Shown one piece after another: positions 37,102-46,124 of a DNA stretch of 64,000 bases. Under the pieces are notes generated by a model. That model saw only the letters and a list, made by a program, of their open reading frames with translations. It ran no database searches and was not told the DNA's origin. How positions within the stretch are numbered: position 1 is the first letter of the stretch; each line of letters begins with the position of its first letter. Origin of the DNA: Candidatus Aminicenantota bacterium (GTDB taxonomy: Bacteria > Acidobacteriota > Aminicenantia > Aminicenantales > Aminicenantaceae); assembly GCA_020348385.1 (NCBI GenBank), contig CP070750.1:2612075-2676074 (forward strand), read 5' to 3'. The position numbers and the translations under genes are program-made.

Positions 37102-38511
37102 GTGTCTGATGTAGAATCATTTTTGGATCAGAGAGTCATCGATCTTGTCAATTCTTACATAACAAGTAATGCAAATCCGGAGACAAAAGTTACGCATCAT
37201 CTCCCTCCGGAAAAACTGCGCTCCAAAATCGATCTGACTCTTCCGGAAAATGGATCTTCTCTTGATGAGCTGTATCTAACTATCGAGCAATACTTGAATT
37301 TCTCGGTCAGGACAGGTCATCGGCAGTTTTTCAACCAGCTTTGGTCGGGATTCACTCTCCCCGGATTTTTGGGTGAAATTATCGCTAGCCTGGCCAACAC
37401 CTCCATGTACACCTACGAAGTGGCGCCCGTGGCAACTCTTATGGAAAAGGAACTGATAAAAAAATTGGGAAGCATTTGTGGCTTTAAAAACCCGGAAGGC
37501 ATGTTTGTAACAGGTGGAAGCAATGGGAATCTGCAAGCGATGATGATAGCCCGCAATCGCGCTCTCCCTTTTGTCAAAAGCCATGGATATAAAGACTCCC
37601 CCGAACTGATGGCATTCGTGTCCGAAGAGGCTCATTATTCGTTTGAAAAAAGCGCCAATATCCTGGGCCTGGGAAGCGCCAATCTTCGTAAGATCAAAAC
37701 CGATGATAGGGGGCGGATGATCCCGGAAGAACTTGCCATGGCTATCGAGCAGAGTTCGCAGAAGGGAAAAGCGCCCTTTTTCGTAGGCGCGACAGCCGGA
37801 ACAACAGTCAAAGGGGCATTTGATCCTTTGACGGAGATCGCCTCGATCGCCCGACAACACGATCTCTGGTTTCACGTGGACGGATCTCTTGGAGGAACGG
37901 TGGTTCTCAGTGCCCGGCATCGACATCTTCTCAGGGACTTGGTAAAAGCCGATTCTTTTATCTGGAACGCCCATAAACTGATGGGGCTTCCCCTGATATG
38001 TTCGATCCTGCTGATCAGAGAAAAAGGGCACCTTCTGCAAACCAATTCTGTTACCGGAACAGACTATATATTTCACGACGAAGCTTACGGTGCTTGCGAC
38101 TTGGGCCCCATGTCCTTGCAGTGCGGCCGCAGAGTCGACGCCCTGAAATTGTGGCTCTCCTGGAAATATTATGGGGATTTGGGCTATGCCGAGCGGGTTG
38201 ACCGCTTTTTTGAACTGGCCGCTTTTGCCGAGGACATCGTTAGCCGCACTCCTTCTCTGGAACTCATGGCCCCTCGGTCATCGGTAAACGTTTGTTTCCG
38301 CTATATCCCCAATACATCAGAAGACATCGACAAATTCAACCTCGATTTGCGGGAGGAACTGGCTAGAAAGGGCAAGGCTTTGGTCAATTTCGCTCGCTTG
38401 GGAGAAAATGTGGCCATCCGCCTGGTTATTGCTAATCACGAGCTTGCGCGTGAAGATATTTCTCGATTTTTTGACTATCTCATCCAAACCGCAGAGTCTT
38501 TGGATCGCTGA
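37102..38511 (+). CDS. Group II PLP-dependent decarboxylase
   Basis: A 469-residue cytoplasmic enzyme. The GTG at 37102 is chosen because AGGAG ends eight bases upstream; the TTG at 37096 would be only three bases away. PLP-binding features are FVTGGSNGNLQAM, a cofactor-stacking HYSFEKSANILG, FHVDGSLGG (Asp to the pyridine nitrogen) and the Schiff-base Lys292 in NAHKLMG. The protein resembles glutamate, cysteine-sulfinate and aspartate decarboxylases of fold type I. The C-terminal NVCFRYIP segment is also typical. The amino-acid substrate is unclear. It is monocistronic and convergent with the unknown secreted protein at 38518, leaving only 6 bp between stops. Confidence 0.88.
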   Translation: MSDVESFLDQRVIDLVNSYITSNANPETKVTHHLPPEKLRSKIDLTLPENGSSLDELYLTIEQYLNFSVRTGHRQFFNQLWSGFTLPGFLGEIIASLANTSMYTYEVAPVATLMEKELIKKLGSICGFKNPEGMFVTGGSNGNLQAMMIARNRALPFVKSHGYKDSPELMAFVSEEAHYSFEKSANILGLGSANLRKIKTDDRGRMIPEELAMAIEQSSQKGKAPFFVGATAGTTVKGAFDPLTEIASIARQHDLWFHVDGSLGGTVVLSARHRHLLRDLVKADSFIWNAHKLMGLPLICSILLIREKGHLLQTNSVTGTDYIFHDEAYGACDLGPMSLQCGRRVDALKLWLSWKYYGDLGYAERVDRFFELAAFAEDIVSRTPSLELMAPRSSVNVCFRYIPNTSEDIDKFNLDLREELARKGKALVNFARLGENVAIRLVIANHELAREDISRFFDYLIQTAESLDR

Positions 38512-38517
38512 AGCCCA

Positions 38518-40314
38518 TTACCGAATCGGGAAAATACGGTTCTTGAACCATCTGCGGTATGATTCCATCCTTTGGCGCTGAGCTACAGGAGCTCTCCTCT
38601 TGCAGGAGGAAAATTCTTCGCTTCCTTCAGCCGCTCCCCAGCGCACTTCTACACCATCGTTGGGATTGTAGGCCATCTCCAGTTTTTCTCCTCGATTCAG
38701 AATGTTGGTGAGGGTCAATGAATGAGGTAGGCTGTTGCTGCGTGTGTAAGTGATGGTAATTTCCTCAGCCCAAATCCTGTGAAGATTTTCCAGTTCGATC
38801 TTGAGATCTTCGAGTTTTTTGGATGCTGGATTGGCAAAGGCCTCCGGATTTCTCATCACTTTGTTGGGAAAATCTGTGAGCACATCCAACGCGATCAAAA
38901 GGCGCATGTCTCGGGCTGGAGTGGAATAATCTTCCCAAGGACCCGAGGTCTGGAATATCCTGGCCCCTGAGGGCATTGGGATAACTTCAAAGTTTGTCTC
39001 GATCATGTATTTTTCCCCGTTGGCCACCGCCCTTGCCCTTGCTTGAAGGCGTTCTTGGACAGCATCATGGAGTTCTCGAAAGACTGTGATTGGGTCCAGT
39101 GGCCGAGGATTGATGAGGCGGTCCATGCTGTCATAAAACTCTTGAGGACTCATGTGCTGTTGATGAAGAGAAAAATTTCCGTAATCCTGCGAGTCGGCAA
39201 TTTCTTGATTCGTGAGAATTCGGAGCTGCCCGTTTTCTTGCCCGATAGGCCGGAAGGCTTTAAAGCCAGGTTCTCCGATCACTCGATTCGTAACAAAAAG
39301 AAATTGCCCCTTCCAAAATCTTCTGATTCCGATGGTTCCGTCAGGCTGGGCGTCAACGGCCAATAATTGTCCAGATTTATCCCCCCTTTGGGGAATCCAG
39401 CGCACGATCATCAAGGTGTGCCCATAAGGGTCAGCGAATATCGAACCAGGGCGTAATTCCTCACGTTGGAGAGGAAGGGGATACAGATCTGTGTTATTAT
39501 CCGAGAATCCGGTGCGAGCGCTTCCCGAATGGATATTATTTTTGATGGTCCGCACAAAGCTTTGAAAAGCTTCGATGTCTTCTTGCCTTTCCTTCCGGAG
39601 AGCATGATTGGAAAACCACTGACCACATCGAGGGGCCCTTTGGGCATTGCCCCAATCACAGATATGATGCCCGTAAGGAAGGCCAAGTTTCCAGGCAAAA
39701 TAAGCGCGAAAAAAGAAGGGATTGTCCGCACAATCAGGGTCCAAAATTAAAGTTCCGTCCTCATTCAATCCCAAATGATTGTGCAAGAAATTGCCCTCAC
39801 TATCTCGTAGCACATGATGTAAGAAATCCCAGGAGCGGCCCTCCTCCTTATTCAGGAAAAGCCTCTCGATCCAGGCTGCGTAAAGGTTTTCGAACTGGCG
39901 TGTCCAAGAGTGTTCGGTCTGCCAGATGAAAGAGCTTGGTTTCAAGATCCGTGTTTTTTTGTCGATCGAGAAGCTTTTTTCAATCAGGCATGAATTTTCG
40001 TGCTCGAGCCATACTCTATAAGTTCCTTCCCCTTTTGCCACGAATTCAGCCGTCCACCAATAAGGGGGTCCTCCTCCTTGCTGCTGTCCTAGCATCGCCA
40101 GAGAACCAGAAGGGCCCACAGCTTTTAGTGTCGCTTGTGTGTTAGGTTTTTCTGACGCCACCAGGACACGAATGGCTTGGCCCGGGACGATTCTTTTTGG
40201 GGAAACGAGGACAGTGCAATCGCCGGATTTTTCAAGCCTCGGCGCTGCATTCAAAGAAAAACAAATCAGGAGCACAGAAAAAACCATCGTTTGAAAAATC
40301 CTGTTGGGCATCAT
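38518..40314 (-). CDS. Large secreted protein of unknown function
   Basis: A 598-residue protein with a signal peptide (about 1-23, ending near LNAA). AAGAGGCAC precedes two adjacent ATG codons; the first is used. Residues 30-120 look like an Ig/PGF-like beta domain (IVPGQAIRVLVASE, GTYRVWLEHENSCL). The middle has NHLGLNEDGTL, ADNPFFFRAYFAWKLGLPYGHHICDWG and, further on, PGSIFADPYGHTLMIVRW, a Gly-His pattern reminiscent of NlpC/P60 or transglutaminase-like papain folds, with Cys in HHICDWG as a possible nucleophile. This is only a resemblance. It follows GH127 by 12 bp and is last in the run from the GltB-like gene. Confidence 0.75.
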   Translation of the reverse strand: MMPNRIFQTMVFSVLLICFSLNAAPRLEKSGDCTVLVSPKRIVPGQAIRVLVASEKPNTQATLKAVGPSGSLAMLGQQQGGGPPYWWTAEFVAKGEGTYRVWLEHENSCLIEKSFSIDKKTRILKPSSFIWQTEHSWTRQFENLYAAWIERLFLNKEEGRSWDFLHHVLRDSEGNFLHNHLGLNEDGTLILDPDCADNPFFFRAYFAWKLGLPYGHHICDWGNAQRAPRCGQWFSNHALRKERQEDIEAFQSFVRTIKNNIHSGSARTGFSDNNTDLYPLPLQREELRPGSIFADPYGHTLMIVRWIPQRGDKSGQLLAVDAQPDGTIGIRRFWKGQFLFVTNRVIGEPGFKAFRPIGQENGQLRILTNQEIADSQDYGNFSLHQQHMSPQEFYDSMDRLINPRPLDPITVFRELHDAVQERLQARARAVANGEKYMIETNFEVIPMPSGARIFQTSGPWEDYSTPARDMRLLIALDVLTDFPNKVMRNPEAFANPASKKLEDLKIELENLHRIWAEEITITYTRSNSLPHSLTLTNILNRGEKLEMAYNPNDGVEVRWGAAEGSEEFSSCKRRAPVAQRQRMESYRRWFKNRIFPIR

Positions 40315-40325
40315 GTGCCTCTTTT

Positions 40326-42305
40326 TTATTTAAGTGTGGGGAATTCGGCGATGCGAAGGTTGGTGCAACCGTAGGGAATAAGGATAATTTCCTCCAAGTT
40401 GCCCGTGGTTGAGACAGGGCTTTGGGGAAGTTCACCGGCAGAGCCATTCTCCAATTTCCAGGCTTCGATCCTTATTCCCCTAACCTTCACGGACACCGGT
40501 GCGCCTTCGGGCGAAAAAGGCACGTCCCCTACAGGATGCTCCTCAAAATGCAGCCTATCCAGCTTATCTTGATCAAGGTCCAACGCATAATTCCATGGGG
40601 TGGTGGGATAGACTTCCCAATCGGCATGGGGTAGTTCCCGATTCGGTTTATCCGCATTAACCCGTCTCCACTTCTCCCCTATCTTGAGGGCATAGAGCAA
40701 CGGGCCTCTCTCCAAGGCAAGGGCATTGTTGTAGCGGCGGGTGATACGTGACTTCATCGGAAATTCAATCTCGACTTCCGTTATCCCGGACCAATCTCTC
40801 TCCAATACATAAAAAGAACCTGCCGAAGGAGTATGATGGCTGTTCCCGATGGTGATCGAAGCCTCATCAACCCATGCTGGAATCCGCAAATGGAGAGGAA
40901 ATCGAACAGCCTTATCGACGCTAACCTTCAATTGGATATCCTGCCGAAAAGGATAATCGGTGACGATCTCGATTGAAACGGGAATATCTTTTATTCGCGT
41001 GGAGACAATGTTCGGCGCATAAGCCACAGCTGCCAATCCCTTATCCTGTGTTTTCATCCACAGGTGAGCGGCGAATTTAGGCCATCCCTGACTGAAGTTA
41101 GAGGTACAGCAGCCGTAATTGGGTTCCAAACCGAAAATGTTGGATTCCGGGCCGTTCGTGGTCCAGAGCCTGTTCTCGCGGATAGTACATTCGACCTGAT
41201 TGACCTGCTGATCGTACTGGTGGGACCACATATCCGGAGTAAAAGTGGCGGGGAGGGCATTATAAGTCACTTTTTCCAAGCGATCACCGAACGCAGGATC
41301 CCCCAGTATTGACAGCAACATCTCAAGAGAAAACTGATATTCCACCACCGCACACAGCTCTGTGCCCTGAGACGGATTTTTTCCTGCGAAGCATTCATCT
41401 CCGCTGAATATTCCCGCAGCTTGCCCGTGGTATTGATCCTGTTTTGCCATCATCTCATAGACCATGAGGCGGTCGGTTTCATCGCCGGTCAGGCGCCACC
41501 ATAAGCCGGGAGCTTTGACAGCCATGCCGTTATTGACCACATGGCCCATGTAGGTCCATTTCCCTTTGGGCGTGATCCCTGTAAGGGGAAAACGCCGGAA
41601 AAAGGAATCCCAATCGAAACCTTGAGCATGAAGTTTTACCGCCAGGTCCAGAAGCCAATCCTGTTGCGTCCTTTCATAAAGCCAGTATATGCTCAACAGT
41701 GATTCAAACCAGCGGAATTTGCCCCAATTGAAGAGCGGGCGACGGTCGATATGTCCATCCACCCACTTCAACGTTTTTTCCACCACCTTGGGAATCCTTT
41801 CATCGCCGGTGGCCTCATGGTATTGAATCAATGGTTTCAGCACCAAGAATATAGCCCAAAGATCATAGTTGGACGAAGATTCAGCTGGAGAGATCCAGCC
41901 GGATTCATCCTGATTGGCGATGATGTGATCTAGGTATTTTGCAATCCTTGTTTTCAGATCTTCATCATCCAACAAGAAGGCCAAAGGCACAACACCGTCC
42001 AGCCAATAGGGCGCCCTTTCCCAAGCATCCGACTCCCCACCAAACCAGGCACTGTCGCTGATGTCGGGCCAGAACTCATCCAAGTGTCCGCTGAGACCGT
42101 CAGCCTGAATCATCAGTTGATTTTTCAGCCACCCTTTGGGCTTGATCGTCCCCAAAGGCATCGGTTTCAGTTTAACCGGCTGGAGTGACAATTCCTCTGG
42201 AGACATACCCATCTCCTCCTCATCTATTGAGCTATGGCATGAATGAAGAACGGCAAAGATAATGATGATCAAGATCCCTGCAAGCATATGAAATCGTTTT
42301 TTCAT
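40326..42305 (-). CDS. GH127 beta-L-arabinofuranosidase-like lipoprotein
   Basis: A 659-residue protein of the former DUF1680 family. A lipobox is seen at Cys23 (AVLHSC). The (alpha/alpha)6 barrel includes SGTELCAVVEYQFSLE-like sequence near residue 315 and NYGCCTSNFSQGW near residue 398. In the characterised GH127 enzyme HypBA1 a Glu and a zinc-bound cysteine cluster with a nucleophilic Cys in such a GCC motif are catalytic, and both blocks are intact here. Known substrates include beta-L-arabinofuranosides; GH127-like relatives also act on other sugars such as 3-C-carboxy-5-deoxy-L-xylose, so the substrate is open. It is 23 bp downstream of the dihaem cytochrome gene. Confidence 0.88.
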   Translation of the reverse strand: MKKRFHMLAGILIIIIFAVLHSCHSSIDEEEMGMSPEELSLQPVKLKPMPLGTIKPKGWLKNQLMIQADGLSGHLDEFWPDISDSAWFGGESDAWERAPYWLDGVVPLAFLLDDEDLKTRIAKYLDHIIANQDESGWISPAESSSNYDLWAIFLVLKPLIQYHEATGDERIPKVVEKTLKWVDGHIDRRPLFNWGKFRWFESLLSIYWLYERTQQDWLLDLAVKLHAQGFDWDSFFRRFPLTGITPKGKWTYMGHVVNNGMAVKAPGLWWRLTGDETDRLMVYEMMAKQDQYHGQAAGIFSGDECFAGKNPSQGTELCAVVEYQFSLEMLLSILGDPAFGDRLEKVTYNALPATFTPDMWSHQYDQQVNQVECTIRENRLWTTNGPESNIFGLEPNYGCCTSNFSQGWPKFAAHLWMKTQDKGLAAVAYAPNIVSTRIKDIPVSIEIVTDYPFRQDIQLKVSVDKAVRFPLHLRIPAWVDEASITIGNSHHTPSAGSFYVLERDWSGITEVEIEFPMKSRITRRYNNALALERGPLLYALKIGEKWRRVNADKPNRELPHADWEVYPTTPWNYALDLDQDKLDRLHFEEHPVGDVPFSPEGAPVSVKVRGIRIEAWKLENGSAGELPQSPVSTTGNLEEIILIPYGCTNLRIAEFPTLK

Positions 42306-42328
42306 TTGCCCTCCTCTGAATTTTTGAT

Positions 42329-43204
42329 TTAGTTCCCCGGCCTCTTGCCGAGAAAATCCACGATGCTTTTTGTTTCCTTCTCGTTTAAGAAATCAGGATC
42401 GCGGACATGCTGTTGCATCCTCTCCACCGTGGCATACCATTCTTCGTCATTCTTTTGAGCCTGATAGATTCTATCAAGGTCATGACACATGGTGCATTTT
42501 TTTTCCAACAACGTCTTCCCGATTTCCTCCTCTACGACATCCTTTTGCGCGCCGATTCGGTTTTCCTGCTGTTTGATGAGGAAAAAGATGATCTGTTTGG
42601 CATCATAATCCCGGATATTGGGTGTGTCGATCAACGCCATGCGATTGACAGTCTGGGTCCAGCCTTCCTCACCCTTTATCGAACGAAAAACCCTCTCCAA
42701 CGTGTGGCACTTGGCACATTTTTTGACGATGAGCTGACGCCCGATATCTTGATTCATCGTCTCCCTATCGATGGATGAGATCGTCACCTCTCTCACTTCC
42801 CCTTTATACAGATAATAATGTCCGGCGCTGATGGCGTTGAGCAAAAAAGCGAACAGGAATATCGTCGTGCCCAAGAAAAACAGCCGGGGCGTCAGGAGTT
42901 TGTACTTCCTGGCAACAATCCACTTAACTGTCAGCAAGGGCAAAAGGGAAAGGGCCAAGACCACGTGAAAGATGGCGCGTGGAGACAATTCATCCTGGTA
43001 ATAACTGATGCGGATGATCATGGTTACGACCATCAAAACATAAAGCACGATGAATAGATAGCCCAGGACTCTATGTGCCTGGACAAGAGTTTTGCCATGG
43101 GCTCGATCTTTGGATCTCCCTTTCAAATGAATCATGATAAAAGCTGCACCTGCTCCTATCAATGTGAATAAAACGCCTAACAATGCATTTATGAGTGGAC
43201 TCAC
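42329..43204 (-). CDS. Membrane-bound dihaem c-type cytochrome
   Basis: A 291-residue protein with four membrane segments (about 4-26, 46-66, 78-95, 107-128) and a soluble C-terminal part holding two CxxCH haem-c motifs, CAKCH (163-167) and CTMCH (237-241). Each is followed by a similar helix pattern, so the soluble part is a duplicated mono-haem domain. Histidines at 36, 44 and 80 in or near the membrane segments could also bind b-type haem (inference), making it cytochrome b561-like. The GTG start overlaps the stop of the upstream flavoprotein gene by one base (TAGTG), with GGAGGAG in front, so the two are translationally coupled and may be one electron-transfer unit. Confidence 0.85.
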   Translation of the reverse strand: MSPLINALLGVLFTLIGAGAAFIMIHLKGRSKDRAHGKTLVQAHRVLGYLFIVLYVLMVVTMIIRISYYQDELSPRAIFHVVLALSLLPLLTVKWIVARKYKLLTPRLFFLGTTIFLFAFLLNAISAGHYYLYKGEVREVTISSIDRETMNQDIGRQLIVKKCAKCHTLERVFRSIKGEEGWTQTVNRMALIDTPNIRDYDAKQIIFFLIKQQENRIGAQKDVVEEEIGKTLLEKKCTMCHDLDRIYQAQKNDEEWYATVERMQQHVRDPDFLNEKETKSIVDFLGKRPGN

Positions 43205-44544
43205 TATTCTCCTCCATTCGCCATCTCGACGCCGGTGACTCTAGCCAATTCCGGATTGATGGCTCTCAAATCCTTCCTGTCCAGTTTATGAATATCATTT
43301 TTTCCGCAGATGCGAGCAAAAGTTCTTAATTCTTCGGTAGCGGCATTGATGAATTTCGCTATTTTTTGGGCTGCCCGATCTACATCCAGTCGTTTTCTCA
43401 AGACTTTTGTCTGGGTGGCGATGCCATACGGGCATGTGCCGAGGTGGCATTCCCGGATATACTTGCACCCCATCGCTATTTTCAAGGCCCCGGCCATGTA
43501 AACGGCCTCAGCGCCCAAAGCCAAGGCTTTGGCCACATCAGCTGAGTGCCTGAATCCTCCCGTCGCAATGAGCGTAATTTTTTCTCTTAATCCATTTTTA
43601 TCGATATATTCCACAACTCTCGGTAGCGCATACACAAGGGGAAGGCCGATATGGTCTTTTGTGAAAACAGGCGCGGCTCCTGTGCCTCCCTCACCCCCAT
43701 CTATGACGATCACATCCGGGATATTTTCCTGGGAAAAGACCGCATCCAAATCCTCTTCAATGTGACCCCCCACGAATTTCAAAGAAATGGGCTTATGGTC
43801 GGTTATTTCCCTCAACCATGCAATCTTATTCGATAGATCTTGTGGTGTGTTTATGTCTTTGTGTCGTGAAGGTGATTCAGCCATCCGATGAGGAGGGAGT
43901 TCTCGAATTTGCGAGATCTCTTCGGTCACTTTGCTACCAGGCAACTTTCCTCCCATACTGGGTTTCGCTCCTTGGGAGATCTTGATCTCGATCATATCAG
44001 CCATTTTGAGTCGATCCTCACTCGCGCCGAACCGGCCGGAAGCGTACTGGAGAGTATAGCGATCGGCCAGCTCTCTTTCTTCATCCAGCATTCCCCCTTC
44101 TCCAGAATTGGCGATCCCCCCTACCATCCGGGAAGCTTTGGCCAACGCCATTTTCGCCTCTCGGCTCAATGCGCCAAATGACATCCCCGCATTCAGAATC
44201 GGAGTTTTGACTGTTATCGGATGAGAGGAAACCTTTCCTAGAATAATTTCTGTTGCTACAGGCTCGTCATCCAACAGAGGAGGTGCAGATATTTGGCCTG
44301 GCATAAACAACAAATCATCCATGTTTAAAAATTTTCTAGTGGTTCCTTTTCCTTCCAGATAATAGTGGCCGGTATCGGCCATGTGCTCGATCATGATTCG
44401 GGTTTTTGCATCCCAATGGGCAAAATTCTGGGCTGTAGGATCTCCTCGGAAGAGTTCTGCGGGTGTTTTACAGATCGGGCAAAAGTGGAAATCGATCTCC
44501 CCAATCTGAAGATACCCACAGACTGGGCATCTGTATATATTCAT
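43204..44544 (-). CDS. Rubredoxin-fused glutamate synthase-like FMN/Fe-S flavoprotein
   Basis: A 446-residue protein starting at the ATG at 44544 (GGAGG ten bases upstream). A small rubredoxin-like zinc or iron knuckle is at the N-terminus (CPVCG 6-10, CPIC 22-25). The rest is the glutamate-synthase central/FMN domain of the short archaeal-type GltB: GMSFGALSREAKMAL, GEGGMLDEER, QGAKPSMGGKLPG, GGEGGTGAAP and a C-x5-C-x4-C iron-sulfur motif (CKYIRECHLGTC) before PYGIATQ. No glutaminase domain is present. Such standalone proteins are usually uncharacterised oxidoreductases rather than true glutamate synthases. It is coupled to a membrane dihaem cytochrome and divergent from the aminotransferase. 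Confidence 0.88.
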   Translation of the reverse strand: MNIYRCPVCGYLQIGEIDFHFCPICKTPAELFRGDPTAQNFAHWDAKTRIMIEHMADTGHYYLEGKGTTRKFLNMDDLLFMPGQISAPPLLDDEPVATEIILGKVSSHPITVKTPILNAGMSFGALSREAKMALAKASRMVGGIANSGEGGMLDEERELADRYTLQYASGRFGASEDRLKMADMIEIKISQGAKPSMGGKLPGSKVTEEISQIRELPPHRMAESPSRHKDINTPQDLSNKIAWLREITDHKPISLKFVGGHIEEDLDAVFSQENIPDVIVIDGGEGGTGAAPVFTKDHIGLPLVYALPRVVEYIDKNGLREKITLIATGGFRHSADVAKALALGAEAVYMAGALKIAMGCKYIRECHLGTCPYGIATQTKVLRKRLDVDRAAQKIAKFINAATEELRTFARICGKNDIHKLDRKDLRAINPELARVTGVEMANGGE

Positions 44545-44574
44545 TGTCCGATTACCTCCAAAAACACTATTTTT

Positions 44575-44652
44575 CCCATTGGAAGGTATCACATTCCCCC
44601 TTTTCTTTACAAGGTTAAGCAGTTGCTTCCAATTGGACAATAATCTGATAAT
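44575..44652. promoter_or_regulatory. Divergent control region with a 12-bp inverted repeat
   Basis: CCCATTGGAAGG (44575-44586) and GCTTCCAATTGG (44625-44636) are inverted copies matching at 10 of 12 positions. The right copy overlaps a candidate plus-strand promoter, TTGCTT (44623) and GATAAT (44647) with 18-base spacing. This would suit a regulator controlling the aminotransferase and the flavoprotein-cytochrome operon together. Confidence 0.35.
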
Positions 44653-44685
44653 GTGCAAAAATCGCATCAATAAAGGAGATCCGAA

Positions 44686-45984
44686 ATGAATAAACATGAA
44701 GGACATTTACTGAATGTGCATCTGAATCCCAATGTGAGCGGACTCAAACCGTCAGCCACCGTCGCGATCAATGACCTCTCTAACGAACTAAGACAACAGG
44801 GAAAGGAAGTCTATAAACTGGGTTTGGGCCAGTCTCCCTTTCCTGTCCCAAAGCCTGTTGTGGAAGCCCTGCAAAAGAATGCTTTTCAGAAAGACTACCT
44901 ACCCGTAAAAGGATTAAGAGAACTCCAGGAGGCTGTAGCCGAACACCACTGCCGAACATTTGGTATCGAAACTGAACCGGAGGATGTTCTTATAGGTCCA
45001 GGATCCAAGGAACTGATGTTCCTTCTCCAGCTGACCTACTATGGCGACCTGGTCATTCCTTCTCCCAGTTGGGTATCTTATGCCCCTCAGGCAAAGATCA
45101 TCGGACGGGAAATCCTCTTTTTTCCCACATCCATCGAAAACGACTGGCACTTGACCCCAGAGGAGTTGGAAAAACTCTGTCATATCAAAAAGGGAAGCCC
45201 TCGGCTTTTGATCCTGAACTATCCTCTCAATCCTTCCGGAACAACCATATCTCGCGACAGGCTGAAAGATTTGGCGGAGATCGCCGACAGGAACCGTGTT
45301 GTCCTTCTCTCGGATGAGATCTACGGCAAGATTCACCATGAAGGTCAGCATGAATCCATCGTTCCGTTTTATCCAGAAGGCACCATCTTTAGCGGAGGTT
45401 TGAGCAAGTGGTGCGGGGCAGGAGGATGGCGATTGGGCGTATTCGTTTTTCCCCGTCTTATGAGATGGCTGCTTGATGCCATGGCGGCGGTGGGGACCGA
45501 GACATTCACGTCCACCAGTGCGCCCATACAGTATGCGGCCATCCGGGCCTTTAAGGAAGGGCCGGATATCGATGACTATCTAAAAAGGTCACGTCGGATC
45601 GTGAAAGCCCTGGGGAATCACATATCTCGAAAACTCGAGGATGTCGGCGCGATGATAAGATATCCTCATGGTGGTTTCTACATCTTTCCCGACTTTTCAT
45701 CTTTCAAGGAAAAATTTATGACAAGAAAAATCCGCACAAGCGAAGAAATGTGCCGGCGTTTGCTGGAGGACACAGGAGTTGCGATGTTGCCCGGGAGCAA
45801 TTTTGGGCGTCAACCTGAGGAGATGACCGCCCGTATCGCTTACGTCGATTTTGATGGAAAATCGGCCCTGGAAGCTGTAAAATCCGTTCCTGAGGATCGA
45901 CCTCCAAACGAGGAATTCCTCAAAACATACTGCAGAAATGTTTTGAAAGCTATAGATAGAATGATAGAGTGGATTCATACATGA
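44686..45984 (+). CDS. Class I/II PLP aminotransferase
   Basis: A 432-residue protein, AAGGAG seven bases upstream of the ATG. Fold-type-I aminotransferase marks are visible: a GLGQSPFPVP start, GPGSKELMFLLQLTYYGD, NYPLNPSGTTISR (Asn), SDEIYGKIH (Asp) and SGGLSKWCGAGGWRLGVFV with the PLP Lys and Arg, then a RIAYVDFDG segment near the C-terminus. It is similar to aspartate/tyrosine or alanine-type transaminases but longer by about 30 residues. Divergent from the glutamate-synthase-like flavoprotein, which would fit nitrogen metabolism linked to glutamate; the amino-acid substrate is unresolved. Confidence 0.9.
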   Translation: MNKHEGHLLNVHLNPNVSGLKPSATVAINDLSNELRQQGKEVYKLGLGQSPFPVPKPVVEALQKNAFQKDYLPVKGLRELQEAVAEHHCRTFGIETEPEDVLIGPGSKELMFLLQLTYYGDLVIPSPSWVSYAPQAKIIGREILFFPTSIENDWHLTPEELEKLCHIKKGSPRLLILNYPLNPSGTTISRDRLKDLAEIADRNRVVLLSDEIYGKIHHEGQHESIVPFYPEGTIFSGGLSKWCGAGGWRLGVFVFPRLMRWLLDAMAAVGTETFTSTSAPIQYAAIRAFKEGPDIDDYLKRSRRIVKALGNHISRKLEDVGAMIRYPHGGFYIFPDFSSFKEKFMTRKIRTSEEMCRRLLEDTGVAMLPGSNFGRQPEEMTARIAYVDFDGKSALEAVKSVPEDRPPNEEFLKTYCRNVLKAIDRMIEWIHT

Positions 45985-46124
45985 TTACTTTTGAACCAGT
46001 CGTTTGCTCCACACTGCTGTTTGTGTTTGACGGGTCTTATCCCTTTGCCAGATAGCATCCACGCTTCAGAAATGGGTCGGCAAGTCATTGCAGATCTGAT
46101 TAGCGCCACAGGTTATGAACCGCT

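Noticed and set aside
37276..38076. A 266-codon minus-strand frame
   Set aside because: It is antisense to the PLP decarboxylase with its complete cofactor site.
43204..44544. Calling the flavoprotein a true glutamate synthase large subunit
   Set aside because: It lacks the glutaminase domain and the C-terminal beta-helix domain, so only the FMN/Fe-S core is supported.
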